A stretch of DNA of 64,000 bases from Deltaproteobacteria bacterium (GTDB lineage Bacteria; Desulfobacterota; Binatia; Binatales; Binataceae), in NCBI GenBank assembly GCA_021780225.1, contig JAJXZF010000026.1, forward strand, positions 1-64,000. The letters run 5' to 3'. The position numbers and the translations under genes were made by a program. Position 1 is the first letter of the stretch. Each line of letters starts with the position of its first letter. Positions 43,828 through 52,147 of this stretch are shown piece after piece. Under the pieces are notes generated by a model, which saw nothing but the letters and a program-made list of their open reading frames with translations, had not been told where the DNA came from and did no database searches.

Positions 43828-44211
43828 CTAGACTCCCAGCGTGGAGAACGGCAGCAACGCGATCACACGCGCCCGCTTAATCGCGACCGCGAGTTGCCGC
43901 TGATGCTTGGCGCAATTGCCCGAGGTGCGGCTGGGAACAATCTTGCCGCCCTCGGTGATAAAGCCCTGCAGCGTCCTTACGTCTTTATAATCGACGGAGA
44001 GCGATTTGTCCGCGCAAAACCGGCATACTTTGCGGCGTCCGCCGGTACGGCGCCTGCCGCCTCTGCCGCCGCCGCGTCCTTCGCCGGAGGAGCGGCCTTC
44101 GCCCCCCTCGCCCTGCCGTTCGCCGTCCCCGCGCGGCGCGCGCGCCGGCCGCGGCGTTTCGTGGCCTTCGGACGCCGCGGCGCCCGATGTTGCTTTGTGT
44201 TCGTCAGCCAT
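43828..44211 (-). CDS. rpsR: 30S ribosomal protein S18 with long basic N-terminal extension
   Basis: The C-terminal 70 residues are S18: [21 protein letters not shown], then [31 protein letters not shown]. It is of the zinc-ligating C+ type (CxxC, with a further Cys in GNC). The first 55 or so residues (ending [16 protein letters not shown]) are Gly/Arg/Glu-rich and longer than in most bacteria. S18 binds S6 in the small-subunit platform. ATG 44211 is the only good start. Confidence 0.93.
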   Translation of the reverse strand: MADEHKATSGAAASEGHETPRPARAPRGDGERQGEGGEGRSSGEGRGGGRGGRRRTGGRRKVCRFCADKSLSVDYKDVRTLQGFITEGGKIVPSRTSGNCAKHQRQLAVAIKRARVIALLPFSTLGV

Positions 44212-44281
44212 CTGCAGATTCCTGAAAATCGTTGTTCGCGGCGCATCAATTAAAACGCTTGAGACCGTATCCGTGCGCCGT

Positions 44282-44593
44282 TTAATTCCTCATTTTGCCG
44301 CCGGCCGCCTTTACCTCATCCGCATGCACTTCGAGTCGTGAGGTCCGCAAACCGCCCTCGCGATTGTTTCCGGCAAACGCGCGGAGCATGCCTCGCACAT
44401 TTACGATCTGGCCGTCCTTCAGCGCAGCGGCGACCGTCCGCGCCTCTTCGCCGACCATCACCACGGCCATAGCCAGCTCACCCGGCTGCTCGCCGCAATC
44501 CACGATCATGTGCGCCACCGCGGCGCCCGCCGGCGTCACTCGCAATGCCGGCGGTTTTATCAGCCGGCCGCACAACTCAACTCTGACTGCCAC
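44282..44593 (-). CDS. OB-fold single-strand-binding protein (PriB/SSB-like)
   Basis: From GTG 44593 the 103-aa protein reads [20 protein letters not shown], with [42 protein letters not shown] and [10 protein letters not shown]. This is an OB fold with the VELCGRL and VxVxGxL blocks of SSB and PriB. It lies between rpsF and rpsR, where beta- and gammaproteobacteria have priB, and its length equals PriB (about 104 aa). It overlaps the rpsF stop. It would bind ssDNA in primosome restart; direct homology to PriB rather than to SSB is uncertain. Confidence 0.7.
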   Translation of the reverse strand: MAVRVELCGRLIKPPALRVTPAGAAVAHMIVDCGEQPGELAMAVVMVGEEARTVAAALKDGQIVNVRGMLRAFAGNNREGGLRTSRLEVHADEVKAAGGKMRN

Positions 44594-45104
44594 CGTCCGG
44601 TTGCGAATCGTCGGCGGCTTCCTCGCCTGCGTTCTCGGCGTTCGCTGCCGCATCGGCCGCCGGTTCGCTCGCCGCCGCTGCGGCGGCAGCCTGAGCTTCG
44701 GCTGCGGCGGCGCGCTCGGCGGCCAATGCCGCCGCCCGCGCTTCGGCGGCCGCGCGCGCCTCGGCGGCGCGGCGATGGCGCGCTTCGATTTCAGCTCGAA
44801 CCGTCGCCATATCGGCGGAATCGTCGACCAGCACGGATAGATAGCGCAACACGCCGTCCGACAGCTTGAGATTGCGCTCAAGCTCGTTCATCGTCGCGCC
44901 GGCTCCGCCGTAATCTAAGCGAACGTAATAGCCGCGCCGCTCGCCCTTGATATGGTAGGCGAGCTCGCGCGCGCCCCATTCGTCGGTCTCGACCAAATCG
45001 CCGCCGTTACTCGCGACGATTCCGGCAAAGCGCTGAATCGCCTCTTTGTGCGCTGTTTCGCCCAAATCCGGGCGCAGGATTAAAATCGTTTCGTAGCGCC
45101 GCAA
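44577..45104 (-). CDS. rpsF: 30S ribosomal protein S6
   Basis: From TTG 45104 (AAAGGAGG 7 bases upstream) the protein begins LRRYETILILRPDLGET, the usual S6 N-terminus, so the longer ATG 45149 start is rejected. The core ends near residue 105 (ELAYHIKGERRGYYVRLDYG; LKLSDGVLRYLSVLVDDS). An unusual 70-residue Ala/Glu-rich helix-forming tail follows. S6 pairs with S18 in the 30S platform. It is the first gene of the operon rpsF-(ssb/priB-like)-rpsR-DUF2232-rplI. Confidence 0.93.
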   Translation of the reverse strand: MRRYETILILRPDLGETAHKEAIQRFAGIVASNGGDLVETDEWGARELAYHIKGERRGYYVRLDYGGAGATMNELERNLKLSDGVLRYLSVLVDDSADMATVRAEIEARHRRAAEARAAAEARAAALAAERAAAAEAQAAAAAAASEPAADAAANAENAGEEAADDSQPDGGSQS

Positions 45105-45424
45105 GCGCCGTCCTCCTTTCGGTTTCCAGCCCTTCTTCGGGAAGAGCAAGGAGCGAAACAGCCATCTTAACAGCGGTCGGACGACTCAACAAGGCGTTTT
45201 GGGCGCAAAATCGCGAGTATTTTGCCCGGGATACGGAGATTTGGAATTCGCTCATACGATGTTTTATCGACTATTAACATACCCTTCGCTTGAACAATCT
45301 CGCGCACGGCTGTTGTAAGCTCCCGCGGTATTGATAAATGAACTGCTGGTGGCGTTAAGCCAGATCGCCGTTGAGAACCGGGAAATCAATAACGATTCAC
45401 AGCAATTCTTGAGAAGGGAAAACG

Positions 45425-46615
45425 ATGGCCAAGAAAGTCGTTCGCAAACAGGCGCCAAAAGCGGCTAAAGCTGTCGCCAGAAAGCCCAAGCCCAAGAAGG
45501 CCGCGGCAAAGAAGCCGCCGGCAATCGGCAAGGCGCGCGCTCGCGCGCTCGCGCCGAAACCCGCTCCGGTGAAAAAGGCCGCCGCCCGGCGCGCCAAACC
45601 GCAGACAAAATCCCGGCCGCGCGCGGCCGTCCCAACGCGTCCGCGGGCGCCCGAACCGCGTCTCCCGCGACACCACGAATTGCCGATCCGGCCGGACGCT
45701 CCGGCGGGCGCCGCGTGGGGCGTCTTTGGCGACGACGACCAACTCGGAACAATCAATCTGATGACGCCGGAGGTGGTGGTCGAAGCCGCCGGCGCAATCC
45801 GCAGCGGGCGCGTTTTTGCGCTGAACCTGCCGATCAATATCCCGGACCCGCCGCTCTTCACGCGCGGCAAGCACAATCACGTTATCAAGCAGTATGCGTC
45901 CTACATCCTCGACGACTACCTGGATAATTTCTATCCGCAGGCGTCGTCGCAGTGGGACGCGCTATGCCACGTCAAGCACCCCAGATTCGGCGCTTACAAC
46001 GGCATCCCCGACTCCGAAGTGACGGGCTACGGCGGCGCGAAACTCGGCATCGACAATCTGGCCCGGCGCGGCATCGCCGGGCGCGGCGTGTTGGCGGATC
46101 TCGGGCGCTATCTCGAACGGACCGGCCGGACGATCGACTTCACCACCAACGACATGATTCCGTTCGAAGATTTGCAGGCGACGCTTGCCGAGCAGAAGAC
46201 CGAGCTCCGTCCCGGCGACGTGCTGCTGATTCGAATCGGATGGACCAAGGCGTATCTGGCGATGTCGCCCGAGGAGAAGGCCGAACTTGCGGCCAAGACC
46301 CGCTGCCCCGGCATCGAAGGCACGCCGCGCGTCGCGCAATGGTTGTGGGACAACCGCATCGCGGCGGCTGCATCGGATTCGCCGGCGCTGGAGGCGATGC
46401 CGCCGCCGCGCACGGCCGATTTTTTGGAATCGAACGACCTTCTGCATTTCCACATGTTGTCGTTCTTCGGGATGCCGATCGGGGAGATGTGGAATCTCGA
46501 GGAACTGGCCGAGGATTGCGCGCGCGACGGACGTTACGAATTTTTCTTCACCTCGGCGCCGCTCAATATTCCGGGCGGCGTCGGCTCGCCGCCCAACGCG
46601 CTCGCGATCAAATAG
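45425..46615 (+). CDS. cyclase family protein with Lys/Ala/Pro-rich N-terminal extension
   Basis: This 396-aa protein. Residues 1-75 are a basic, histone H1-like stretch (KKVVRKQAPKAAKAVARKP and similar). The rest is a PF04199-type metal-dependent cyclase/kynurenine-formamidase fold. It contains DDDQLGTINLMTPEVVVEAA, the substrate/metal block QWDALCHVKHPRFGAYNG and the DFTTNDMIPFEDL and GDVLLIRIGWTKAYL segments. The typical HxGTHxD-like metal site is not literally present, so the exact activity is unclear. It has its own terminator and GAAGGG upstream of the ATG. Confidence 0.8.
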   Translation: MAKKVVRKQAPKAAKAVARKPKPKKAAAKKPPAIGKARARALAPKPAPVKKAAARRAKPQTKSRPRAAVPTRPRAPEPRLPRHHELPIRPDAPAGAAWGVFGDDDQLGTINLMTPEVVVEAAGAIRSGRVFALNLPINIPDPPLFTRGKHNHVIKQYASYILDDYLDNFYPQASSQWDALCHVKHPRFGAYNGIPDSEVTGYGGAKLGIDNLARRGIAGRGVLADLGRYLERTGRTIDFTTNDMIPFEDLQATLAEQKTELRPGDVLLIRIGWTKAYLAMSPEEKAELAAKTRCPGIEGTPRVAQWLWDNRIAAAASDSPALEAMPPPRTADFLESNDLLHFHMLSFFGMPIGEMWNLEELAEDCARDGRYEFFFTSAPLNIPGGVGSPPNALAIK

Positions 46616-46650
46616 CCCGAGCGACCAGCCCGATCGCGAAACTCGCAGCC

Positions 46651-46675
46651 GGGCGGAACGGCCATCGTTCCGCCC
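46651..46675 (+). terminator. terminator after the cyclase gene
   Basis: GGGCGGAACG (46651-46660) and CGTTCCGCCC (46666-46675) form a 10-bp stem with a 5-base loop, followed by GTTCTTTTTC. It lies 35 bp past the cyclase stop. Confidence 0.85.
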
Positions 46676-46740
46676 GTTCTTTTTCACGATCTGCGCGACA
46701 ATCCGGGCCGTTCGTTTCGCGTATGCCGGCGCGACGGAGA

Positions 46741-47115
46741 TTAGCGCTTCGCCAGCGAAAAGATTTCGTAGATCTCGGCATCGCGCGGGGCCTTGCGGCT
46801 CTCGAAGATCTTCGCCACGCGCCATCCGCCGCGCCGCAACGAATCCGCGACATGCAATTCATCGTTCCAGACTTTCACCGTAATCAGATATTGCGGTTGG
46901 TATCGGTTCGCGATCGTCCGAATCGCCTCCGGCAGCATCGCTCCGTTCGACGGAAGCGTGATTCGGCGATTAATCGCGAGGCACTCCGGTGTTTTTAGTC
47001 CGGTGAAATCGACCAGATGAAAATCGCCCGCATAACCAATATAGCCCGCATCGTGAACCATCACTGTGGCGCCGGCGGGAAGATGCCGATCCGCCCACGC
47101 CACCGTCTCGACCAC
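46741..47115 (-). CDS. C-terminal fragment of a GT-C membrane glycosyltransferase (frameshifted)
   Basis: This 124-aa frame (GATVMVHDAGYIGYAGDFHL, VDFTGLKTPECLAINR, YLITVKVWNDELHV) resembles the periplasmic C-terminal domain of GT39/ArnT-type glycosyltransferases. It overlaps the membrane-domain ORF by 55 bp in another frame, and upstream codons in its frame read DRFRPAVVETVAWADRHL. The upstream ORF loses homology exactly there (YYLTVSDPPWSRR). A single lost base, probably a G near 47140-47145, would restore one reading frame. It is therefore probably not a separate gene. Confidence 0.6.
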   Translation of the reverse strand: MVETVAWADRHLPAGATVMVHDAGYIGYAGDFHLVDFTGLKTPECLAINRRITLPSNGAMLPEAIRTIANRYQPQYLITVKVWNDELHVADSLRRGGWRVAKIFESRKAPRDAEIYEIFSLAKR

Positions 47116-48296
47116 GGCGGGTCTGAAACGGTCAGGTAATAATGGTAGCTCTCGAACTGCTTATACGAAGCGTAGCTGGTGGTCGCGATCGAGGCGATGA
47201 TGCAACTCCTGACGAACCGGCGGCGCGGCGCGTCAGCCGCGGCGTACGAATCGATTACGGCGAATACGACAACCGGGGCGAAAATGAAAAAATAGCGGCC
47301 GGAATTCGCTTCCCACCCGCCGGGAAATCTCTGGAGGTAGGCGAAAAGAACGATCAGTATAAAGCCGAAGCACAAAAGCCTGAGCGGCCGACTGCGAACC
47401 ATCGCCAGGCAAAAGATCAAGGGAACGTCGTACACCAATCCGATGCGGACTCCGCCCGCAAGCAGACTCAATCTCTCGCTTAATGGTAAATTCGCCTCGG
47501 CGGAGAAATAAGTTTTGGCGCCGATCGTCGTCGGAATGACGCTGCCGGTGTCGATCCAGTACCACGCAAGAAAGGGCGTCGCGGACGCGGCGGCCAACGC
47601 GACAACCAGCACCTTTTCGCGGCGGCTGATTTTGGCGTCGCACAGCATCACGAGAACCGCGCCCGCGCTCAACACGGCCAACTCCGGGCGGACGAAGGGC
47701 ATAACGCCGCATAGAATCGCGAGCGCGGGCCGATAACGTTTCGCGTCCAACAGCGCCAAACACCAGATAACGGCCGCCATCGCCAATCCGGTGTCCAGAC
47801 CGTTGAGGAACTGGAACAGGCATCCTTCGACCAGCAAGCTCGCAAGCGCCATCGCAACCGATAAATTGCGCGGGAATCCGCAGGTCAAACCCAGAAAATA
47901 GACGCCGAGCACGTAAGCAAGCGTCACGACGCCGCAAAGCGCCAGCAGAGCGACCGGCGCCGAAGGGATCAGGCATTCGAAGAGCATCAGCAGCGCCAGT
48001 TGCGCGCCGCTCGTAGCTCCGACCAACGCCGGCGTGCCGCGATAGGCGGAGTCTTGGCCGGCCCACAGCACCTGCGCATTGTGCAAAGCGATATAGGCGT
48101 CGTCGTTAGGAAATTTCGCGCCGCCACTCAGGAGATAATCAAGGGCGAAAATCAGCGCCACCACTGCCGCCGCAATCAGAATCGGCGCGCCTCGGGCGAT
48201 CCGGTCTTCGCGCGGCGCTGAATGACGCCGCGAAGCGAATCCCAATCCGCTGATCGAATCAGGCGCGGTAGCCATGCCATGGAACGATACTGTCAT
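47061..48296 (-). CDS. GT-C/ArnT-like membrane glycosyltransferase, N-terminal part (frameshifted)
   Basis: The 411-aa ORF has about ten hydrophobic segments and, after the first helix, the GT-C acidic motif in GGAKFPNDDAYIALHNAQVL. Later helices include YVLGVYFLGLTCGFP and SGRYFFIFAPVVVFAVIDSY. The final 25 residues (YLTVSDPPWSRRWRGRIGIF...) do not look like the family. The missing C-terminal domain is encoded in the adjacent frame at 46741-47115. Such enzymes transfer sugars from polyprenyl phosphates in the periplasm. The best start is probably the internal Met of MATAPDS. The joined gene (46741-48296) would be about 510 aa. Confidence 0.65.
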   Translation of the reverse strand: MTVSFHGMATAPDSISGLGFASRRHSAPREDRIARGAPILIAAAVVALIFALDYLLSGGAKFPNDDAYIALHNAQVLWAGQDSAYRGTPALVGATSGAQLALLMLFECLIPSAPVALLALCGVVTLAYVLGVYFLGLTCGFPRNLSVAMALASLLVEGCLFQFLNGLDTGLAMAAVIWCLALLDAKRYRPALAILCGVMPFVRPELAVLSAGAVLVMLCDAKISRREKVLVVALAAASATPFLAWYWIDTGSVIPTTIGAKTYFSAEANLPLSERLSLLAGGVRIGLVYDVPLIFCLAMVRSRPLRLLCFGFILIVLFAYLQRFPGGWEANSGRYFFIFAPVVVFAVIDSYAAADAPRRRFVRSCIIASIATTSYASYKQFESYHYYLTVSDPPWSRRWRGRIGIFPPAPQ

Positions 48297-48413
48297 TCCA
48301 GGCGTAAAGGAATCTCGGCGACCGGCAGCTTCCGCAACAGTTAAATCGCCAGGCGACCGGACGGATGCCGCCGTTCAGGACGTATGAATCGAAGAAAACG
48401 CCGGCCGGGCCGG

Positions 48414-49523
48414 TCAATGGCCGTGGCGATGGTGCGGGTCGGGGTAATGCGGATGGGCGTGGATGAGCGAGTCGTGGCGATGCCGGTGCGAATGTGCGGC
48501 GGCGGATGAAACTCCGGCCGGATGAGCGTGCGCGTGATGCTCGTCGTGAACGTGCGCATGCTCATGTTCGATCGTTTCGTGCCGATGCTGATGGAGATGC
48601 GGGGCGAACGCGATCGCGCCGGCGCCGAGCGCCATCAGCAAGCCCGCGGCCAGCGTCGCCGCGCCGGGCCGCTCGTCAAAAATGATCGCCGCGGCGATTG
48701 CGCCCGCGAACGGCGCGGTCGCGAAATAGGCCGCTTGACGCGCCGCGCCGAGCGTCCGCAGCGCGCGGATATTCAGGATCAGGCTGACGCCGTAACTGAC
48801 CGTTCCAAGCATGACCGCGGCGGCGATAATTCCGGCGCGCGGCGCGGGGCCGCCGCGGAAAAGCGCGATCGCGAGCATCGCCAGTCCGGCGGCCGAGGTT
48901 TTGAAACGCGTCACCGCGACTGGGTCGCGCAGCGAAAGCCGCTGAGTGAGATTGTTGTCGATCGCCCACGACAGGCAGGCGCCCGCGATCGCGAACGCGC
49001 CGATCAGGTCGCCGTTCAGATCGCGGGGGCCCGCGCCGCCCGCCCCCAGCACCATCGCGCCGATCACGATCGCCGCCGCGCCCTGCGCTTCCCGCCGTCC
49101 CATCTGATCTCCGAACACGGCGAGCGCGAGCAGAATCGTAAATGGCGTCTCAAGATTGAGCAGCAGCGATCCGGCGACCGCTGACAGATGTTTCAGTCCG
49201 GCGAGCATCAGGATCGGGCCGGCCACCCCGCCGAAGATCACTATGCCGGCCATCACGGGCAAATCGGCGCGCGCCAGTCCGGCCTCTCGCGACCCGTTCA
49301 GCGGCGCGAAAATCCGCGTCAGCGCCTCGACGACGAACAGGCCCGCCGCCGCGCCGAGATAGAGCATCGCGGCGAGCGTCAACGGATCGCTGTGCGGCAA
49401 AAGGATTTTCGCGAACGGCGTGCTCATTCCGAACAGCAGCGCCGCGCCCAATCCCTCGGCAGGAGCGCGCCACGAATTATGCGCCGACGGAGCAGTCGAG
49501 TCGTTCGCGGGCGTTTCGCTCAC
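48414..49523 (-). CDS. EamA/DMT-family transporter with His-rich C-terminal tail
   Basis: This 369-aa protein has ten expected membrane helices and duplicated EamA domains (GAALLFGMSTPFAKILLP, then AIAGACLSWAIDNNLTQRLS). The last 60 residues (HLHQHRHETIEHEHAHVHDE, then HSHRHRHDSLIHAHPHYPDP) contain about 25 histidines. His-rich tails occur in metal-handling proteins, so a divalent-metal sensor or carrier function is possible, but the transporter domain is drug/metabolite-type and the tail could be a spacer. The substrate is unknown. The frame and EamA repeats are clear. Confidence 0.82.
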   Translation of the reverse strand: MSETPANDSTAPSAHNSWRAPAEGLGAALLFGMSTPFAKILLPHSDPLTLAAMLYLGAAAGLFVVEALTRIFAPLNGSREAGLARADLPVMAGIVIFGGVAGPILMLAGLKHLSAVAGSLLLNLETPFTILLALAVFGDQMGRREAQGAAAIVIGAMVLGAGGAGPRDLNGDLIGAFAIAGACLSWAIDNNLTQRLSLRDPVAVTRFKTSAAGLAMLAIALFRGGPAPRAGIIAAAVMLGTVSYGVSLILNIRALRTLGAARQAAYFATAPFAGAIAAAIIFDERPGAATLAAGLLMALGAGAIAFAPHLHQHRHETIEHEHAHVHDEHHAHAHPAGVSSAAAHSHRHRHDSLIHAHPHYPDPHHRHGH

Positions 49524-50008
49524 AGATAACAGCGTAGCGCCGGGGAGGTTCGGCGCAAAGTCAGTTCAAGCTGAGACGACAGCCGCGATCGCGCCCACCG
49601 CAATCGTCCAGTCAGGATCTGGATGCCCAGATCAAGTCCGGGCATGACGTAAGAAAAAGGCCGTCACGCTTGGCCGTCGAATCAAGCCCGCAATGACGGA
49701 TAAAAAAGACTCTCACCCTCGGGCCGATTCAATTCGATCGGGCTGTTTAATTTACTGAGATCTGCTTATTACAGTAATGGTGCAAAAGCGTTTTCGTCGC
49801 TCCCGCGTGCGGGTTTCTGGCTGCGCGATTGTCACAATATTTCACAGAGCTCAATAGTCGCCCTCGGGCTGTTTAATTTTGTCACCCTCGGGCTTGACCC
49901 GAGGGTCCATGCCGACTCGCGTCGTGGATTGCCGGGTCAAGCCAGAGGGCCGACAGTCCACCGTCACTCTCAAAATCGTGGGTGTCGCCGCGACGGCGAC
50001 CGCCCGGC
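49524..50008. repeat. gene-free region with REP-like palindromes
   Basis: No gene. It contains REP-like units with the same CTTGA-type loop: an imperfect one near 49623-49648 (ATGCCCAGATCAAGTCCGGGCAT), one at about 49878-49904 (CACCCTCGGG/CCCGAGGGTC) and a partial one near 49926-49950 (GGATTGCCGGGTCAAGCCAGAGG). Around 49760-49860 the sequence is AT-rich, with TCTTATT-like stretches but no assigned promoter. Confidence 0.6.
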
Positions 50009-51793
50009 TTAGGCGGGCACGGCAAGGCGCGCCGCGACGGCTAGCGAAACCGGCGCGTCGCCGAGCAGCAGCGAGATCGCCTCATCCTCGCGATCGTCCT
50101 TGTGCGGCGCAAGCGGATCGGCCGGCCGCAGGCGATGATCGATCGCCATCCGCGCCAGCAGCATCCGGCGCGCGTCGCCGTTGCGCTCGCCCAGCGTCGC
50201 GCCCTCCCACGCCATCAACGCGGCGCTGGCGCAATGATAGAGCGCGCCCGCAGCCATGCGATCGAACTTCTCGTTGCGGCGATCGGCGGCGGTCTCTTCG
50301 GCAAACACAACCGCGCGATCGATCAGCGCCGAGATTTCATCGCGCAAGGCGGCCGGCGCGGCGGACGCGAGCTTGAGCCGTTCTTTGAGCGCACGCGCGA
50401 GCTCCAGATGGCCGCGCGCCCTGGCGACCGCGCGATCGATCACGTCGAGCGCGTTGATATTGCTGGTGCCCTCCCAGAGCACGCCGATATGAGCGTCGCG
50501 CACGAGGCGGGAATTGACCCAATCCTCGATATAGCCGTTGCCGCCGCGCGCCTCCAGCGCGCCGGTCGCGACGCGCAGATTGTCGCGGCAGGCGCGGAAC
50601 TTGAGCAACGCCGTCAGGATGCGCATCACGCGTTCCGCCGCCGCGTCGCCGGCGCGGGCGGCGTCCATCATCACCGCGTCGAAGGCGAAAACCGAAAGCG
50701 CCTGCTCGGCCGGAACCATCAGCTTCATCAACTGGCGGCGCATCAGCGGATGCTCGATCACGGCGCGGCCGAAGGCGCGGCGATGACGCGCGACGACCAG
50801 CGCTTCGTTGAGGCAGCGGCGCATCATGCCGGCGGCGCGGGCGCCGTGCGACATCCGGCTGAGATTGACCATGTCCATCATTTGCCGGAGGCCGCGATCG
50901 ATTTTGCCCAGATGGTAGGCGACGGCGCCTTCGAGAATCACTTCGCCGCTGGCCATGTCGCGGGTGCCGAGCTTGTCTTTGAGGCGCGCGACCCGATAGC
51001 TGTTGCGCTCGCCGTTCTCCAGATGGCGCGGCATCAGAAAAAGCCCCAGTCCGCCGGAGCCCGCGGGCGCGTCCTCGGGCCGGGCGAGCAGGAGCACGAC
51101 GTCGCCGTCGACCGCTGAGCAAAACCACTTGTCGCCGTAGAGCCGCCAGTGGTCGCCGTCGCGCCGCGCGGTTAACGAACTGCCGGCAAGGTCGGAGCCG
51201 CCCGCCCGCTCGGTCATGAATTGCGCGCCCTTCAGCAACTCCTCGAGATTCTGCGACAGCATCCGCGGCAGATAGCGGCGTTTGAGGCCGTCGTCGGCGT
51301 AGCGCTCGACCAGGACGGCGCCGGTGTCGGTGACGCTGATCGGACACATCAAGCCGAACTCGGCCTGCGCGAACAGATACTGAAAGGCGTATTTGGCGAT
51401 ATAGGGCAGCGGCGCCGGCCATCCGAGCACGCCCTCGCGATGGGCCATCGCGTGCATCCCGAAATCGCCGAAAGCGATTCGCTCCATCTCGCGGTACGCG
51501 GGATGGAATTCGACCCAATCGCGATTGCGGCCGAAACGGTCGCGCGGATGAAGCACGGGAGGATGCTTGTCGGCGAGTTCGGCCAGCTCGTCGAGCTTGC
51601 CGCCGGCGATTTCGCCAAGCCGGTCGAGATGCGGCTCCATCGCGGCGCGCAGCTTCGGCGCCATGTGCAGATCGAGAAGATCGCGCAGCGAACGATCGAT
51701 GCGATAAAAATTCAAGCCGCGGCAATCGGGAGCGAGCAACTCGGCGGGATCGGGCGCAGCCGCGGCGCGGCGGTCGATTGATGCGGTGGCCAT
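50009..51793 (-). CDS. acyl-CoA dehydrogenase family protein (AidB-like)
   Basis: This 594-aa flavoenzyme has GAQFMTERAGGSDLAGSSLT, YGDKWFCSAVDGDVVLLLAR and the FAD/substrate motif LGTRDMASGEVIL. The catalytic region is NLRVATGALEARGGNGYIED, then VLWEGTSNINALDVI, where the Glu of the base position lies in WEGTSN. The length and N-terminal helical block resemble AidB/isovaleryl-type ACADs rather than short-chain ACADs. Electrons would go to ETF. It is an isolated minus-strand gene, 98 bp downstream of a small Cys protein gene. Confidence 0.88.
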   Translation of the reverse strand: MATASIDRRAAAAPDPAELLAPDCRGLNFYRIDRSLRDLLDLHMAPKLRAAMEPHLDRLGEIAGGKLDELAELADKHPPVLHPRDRFGRNRDWVEFHPAYREMERIAFGDFGMHAMAHREGVLGWPAPLPYIAKYAFQYLFAQAEFGLMCPISVTDTGAVLVERYADDGLKRRYLPRMLSQNLEELLKGAQFMTERAGGSDLAGSSLTARRDGDHWRLYGDKWFCSAVDGDVVLLLARPEDAPAGSGGLGLFLMPRHLENGERNSYRVARLKDKLGTRDMASGEVILEGAVAYHLGKIDRGLRQMMDMVNLSRMSHGARAAGMMRRCLNEALVVARHRRAFGRAVIEHPLMRRQLMKLMVPAEQALSVFAFDAVMMDAARAGDAAAERVMRILTALLKFRACRDNLRVATGALEARGGNGYIEDWVNSRLVRDAHIGVLWEGTSNINALDVIDRAVARARGHLELARALKERLKLASAAPAALRDEISALIDRAVVFAEETAADRRNEKFDRMAAGALYHCASAALMAWEGATLGERNGDARRMLLARMAIDHRLRPADPLAPHKDDREDEAISLLLGDAPVSLAVAARLAVPA

Positions 51794-51891
51794 CGGACGA
51801 AATCTCCCTGGCGGCGAAATGAAAACCGCGCCACGAGATCGTCCGGCGGCGCGCGCGCGATGTCAACGCCCGCGGCCGCGGATGCGCGGCG

Positions 51892-52131
51892 TCAGTCTTC
51901 GGCGACGAAGCAGGCGCGCGCAGCGCCGCGGCAGGAATCGGCTCCGGCCGGCCGATCGTCCGGGCCAAAGGGCCGCTGCGTCCGCATGCATGAATAGCAA
52001 GCCGTGGCGCTGGCCGGATCGATCAGGCGGGCGCCGCCGGGCGCGCGGAAATAGCTGAATTTCGTGCGCAGCATCGCGCAAAAGCGCGCGGCGGATTCGG
52101 GCGCGGACGGATTTACCGGTTCATCGGCCAT
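51892..52131 (-). CDS. small conserved Cys-rich protein
   Basis: This 79-aa protein contains FCAMLRTKFSYFRAPGGA, then ATACYSCMRTQRPFGPDDRPAG and ADSCRGAARACF. Four cysteines in a CxxC...C...C arrangement, with the TQRPFGPD segment, recall a family of short hypothetical proteins I have seen in actinobacterial and Binatia-like genomes. It may bind a metal or Fe-S cluster. It lies 16 bp from the FAD subunit of the XDH-type complex on the same strand and might be its accessory protein; this is inference. Confidence 0.55.
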   Translation of the reverse strand: MADEPVNPSAPESAARFCAMLRTKFSYFRAPGGARLIDPASATACYSCMRTQRPFGPDDRPAGADSCRGAARACFVAED

Positions 52132-52147
52132 CGCGATTCCTCCGCGC

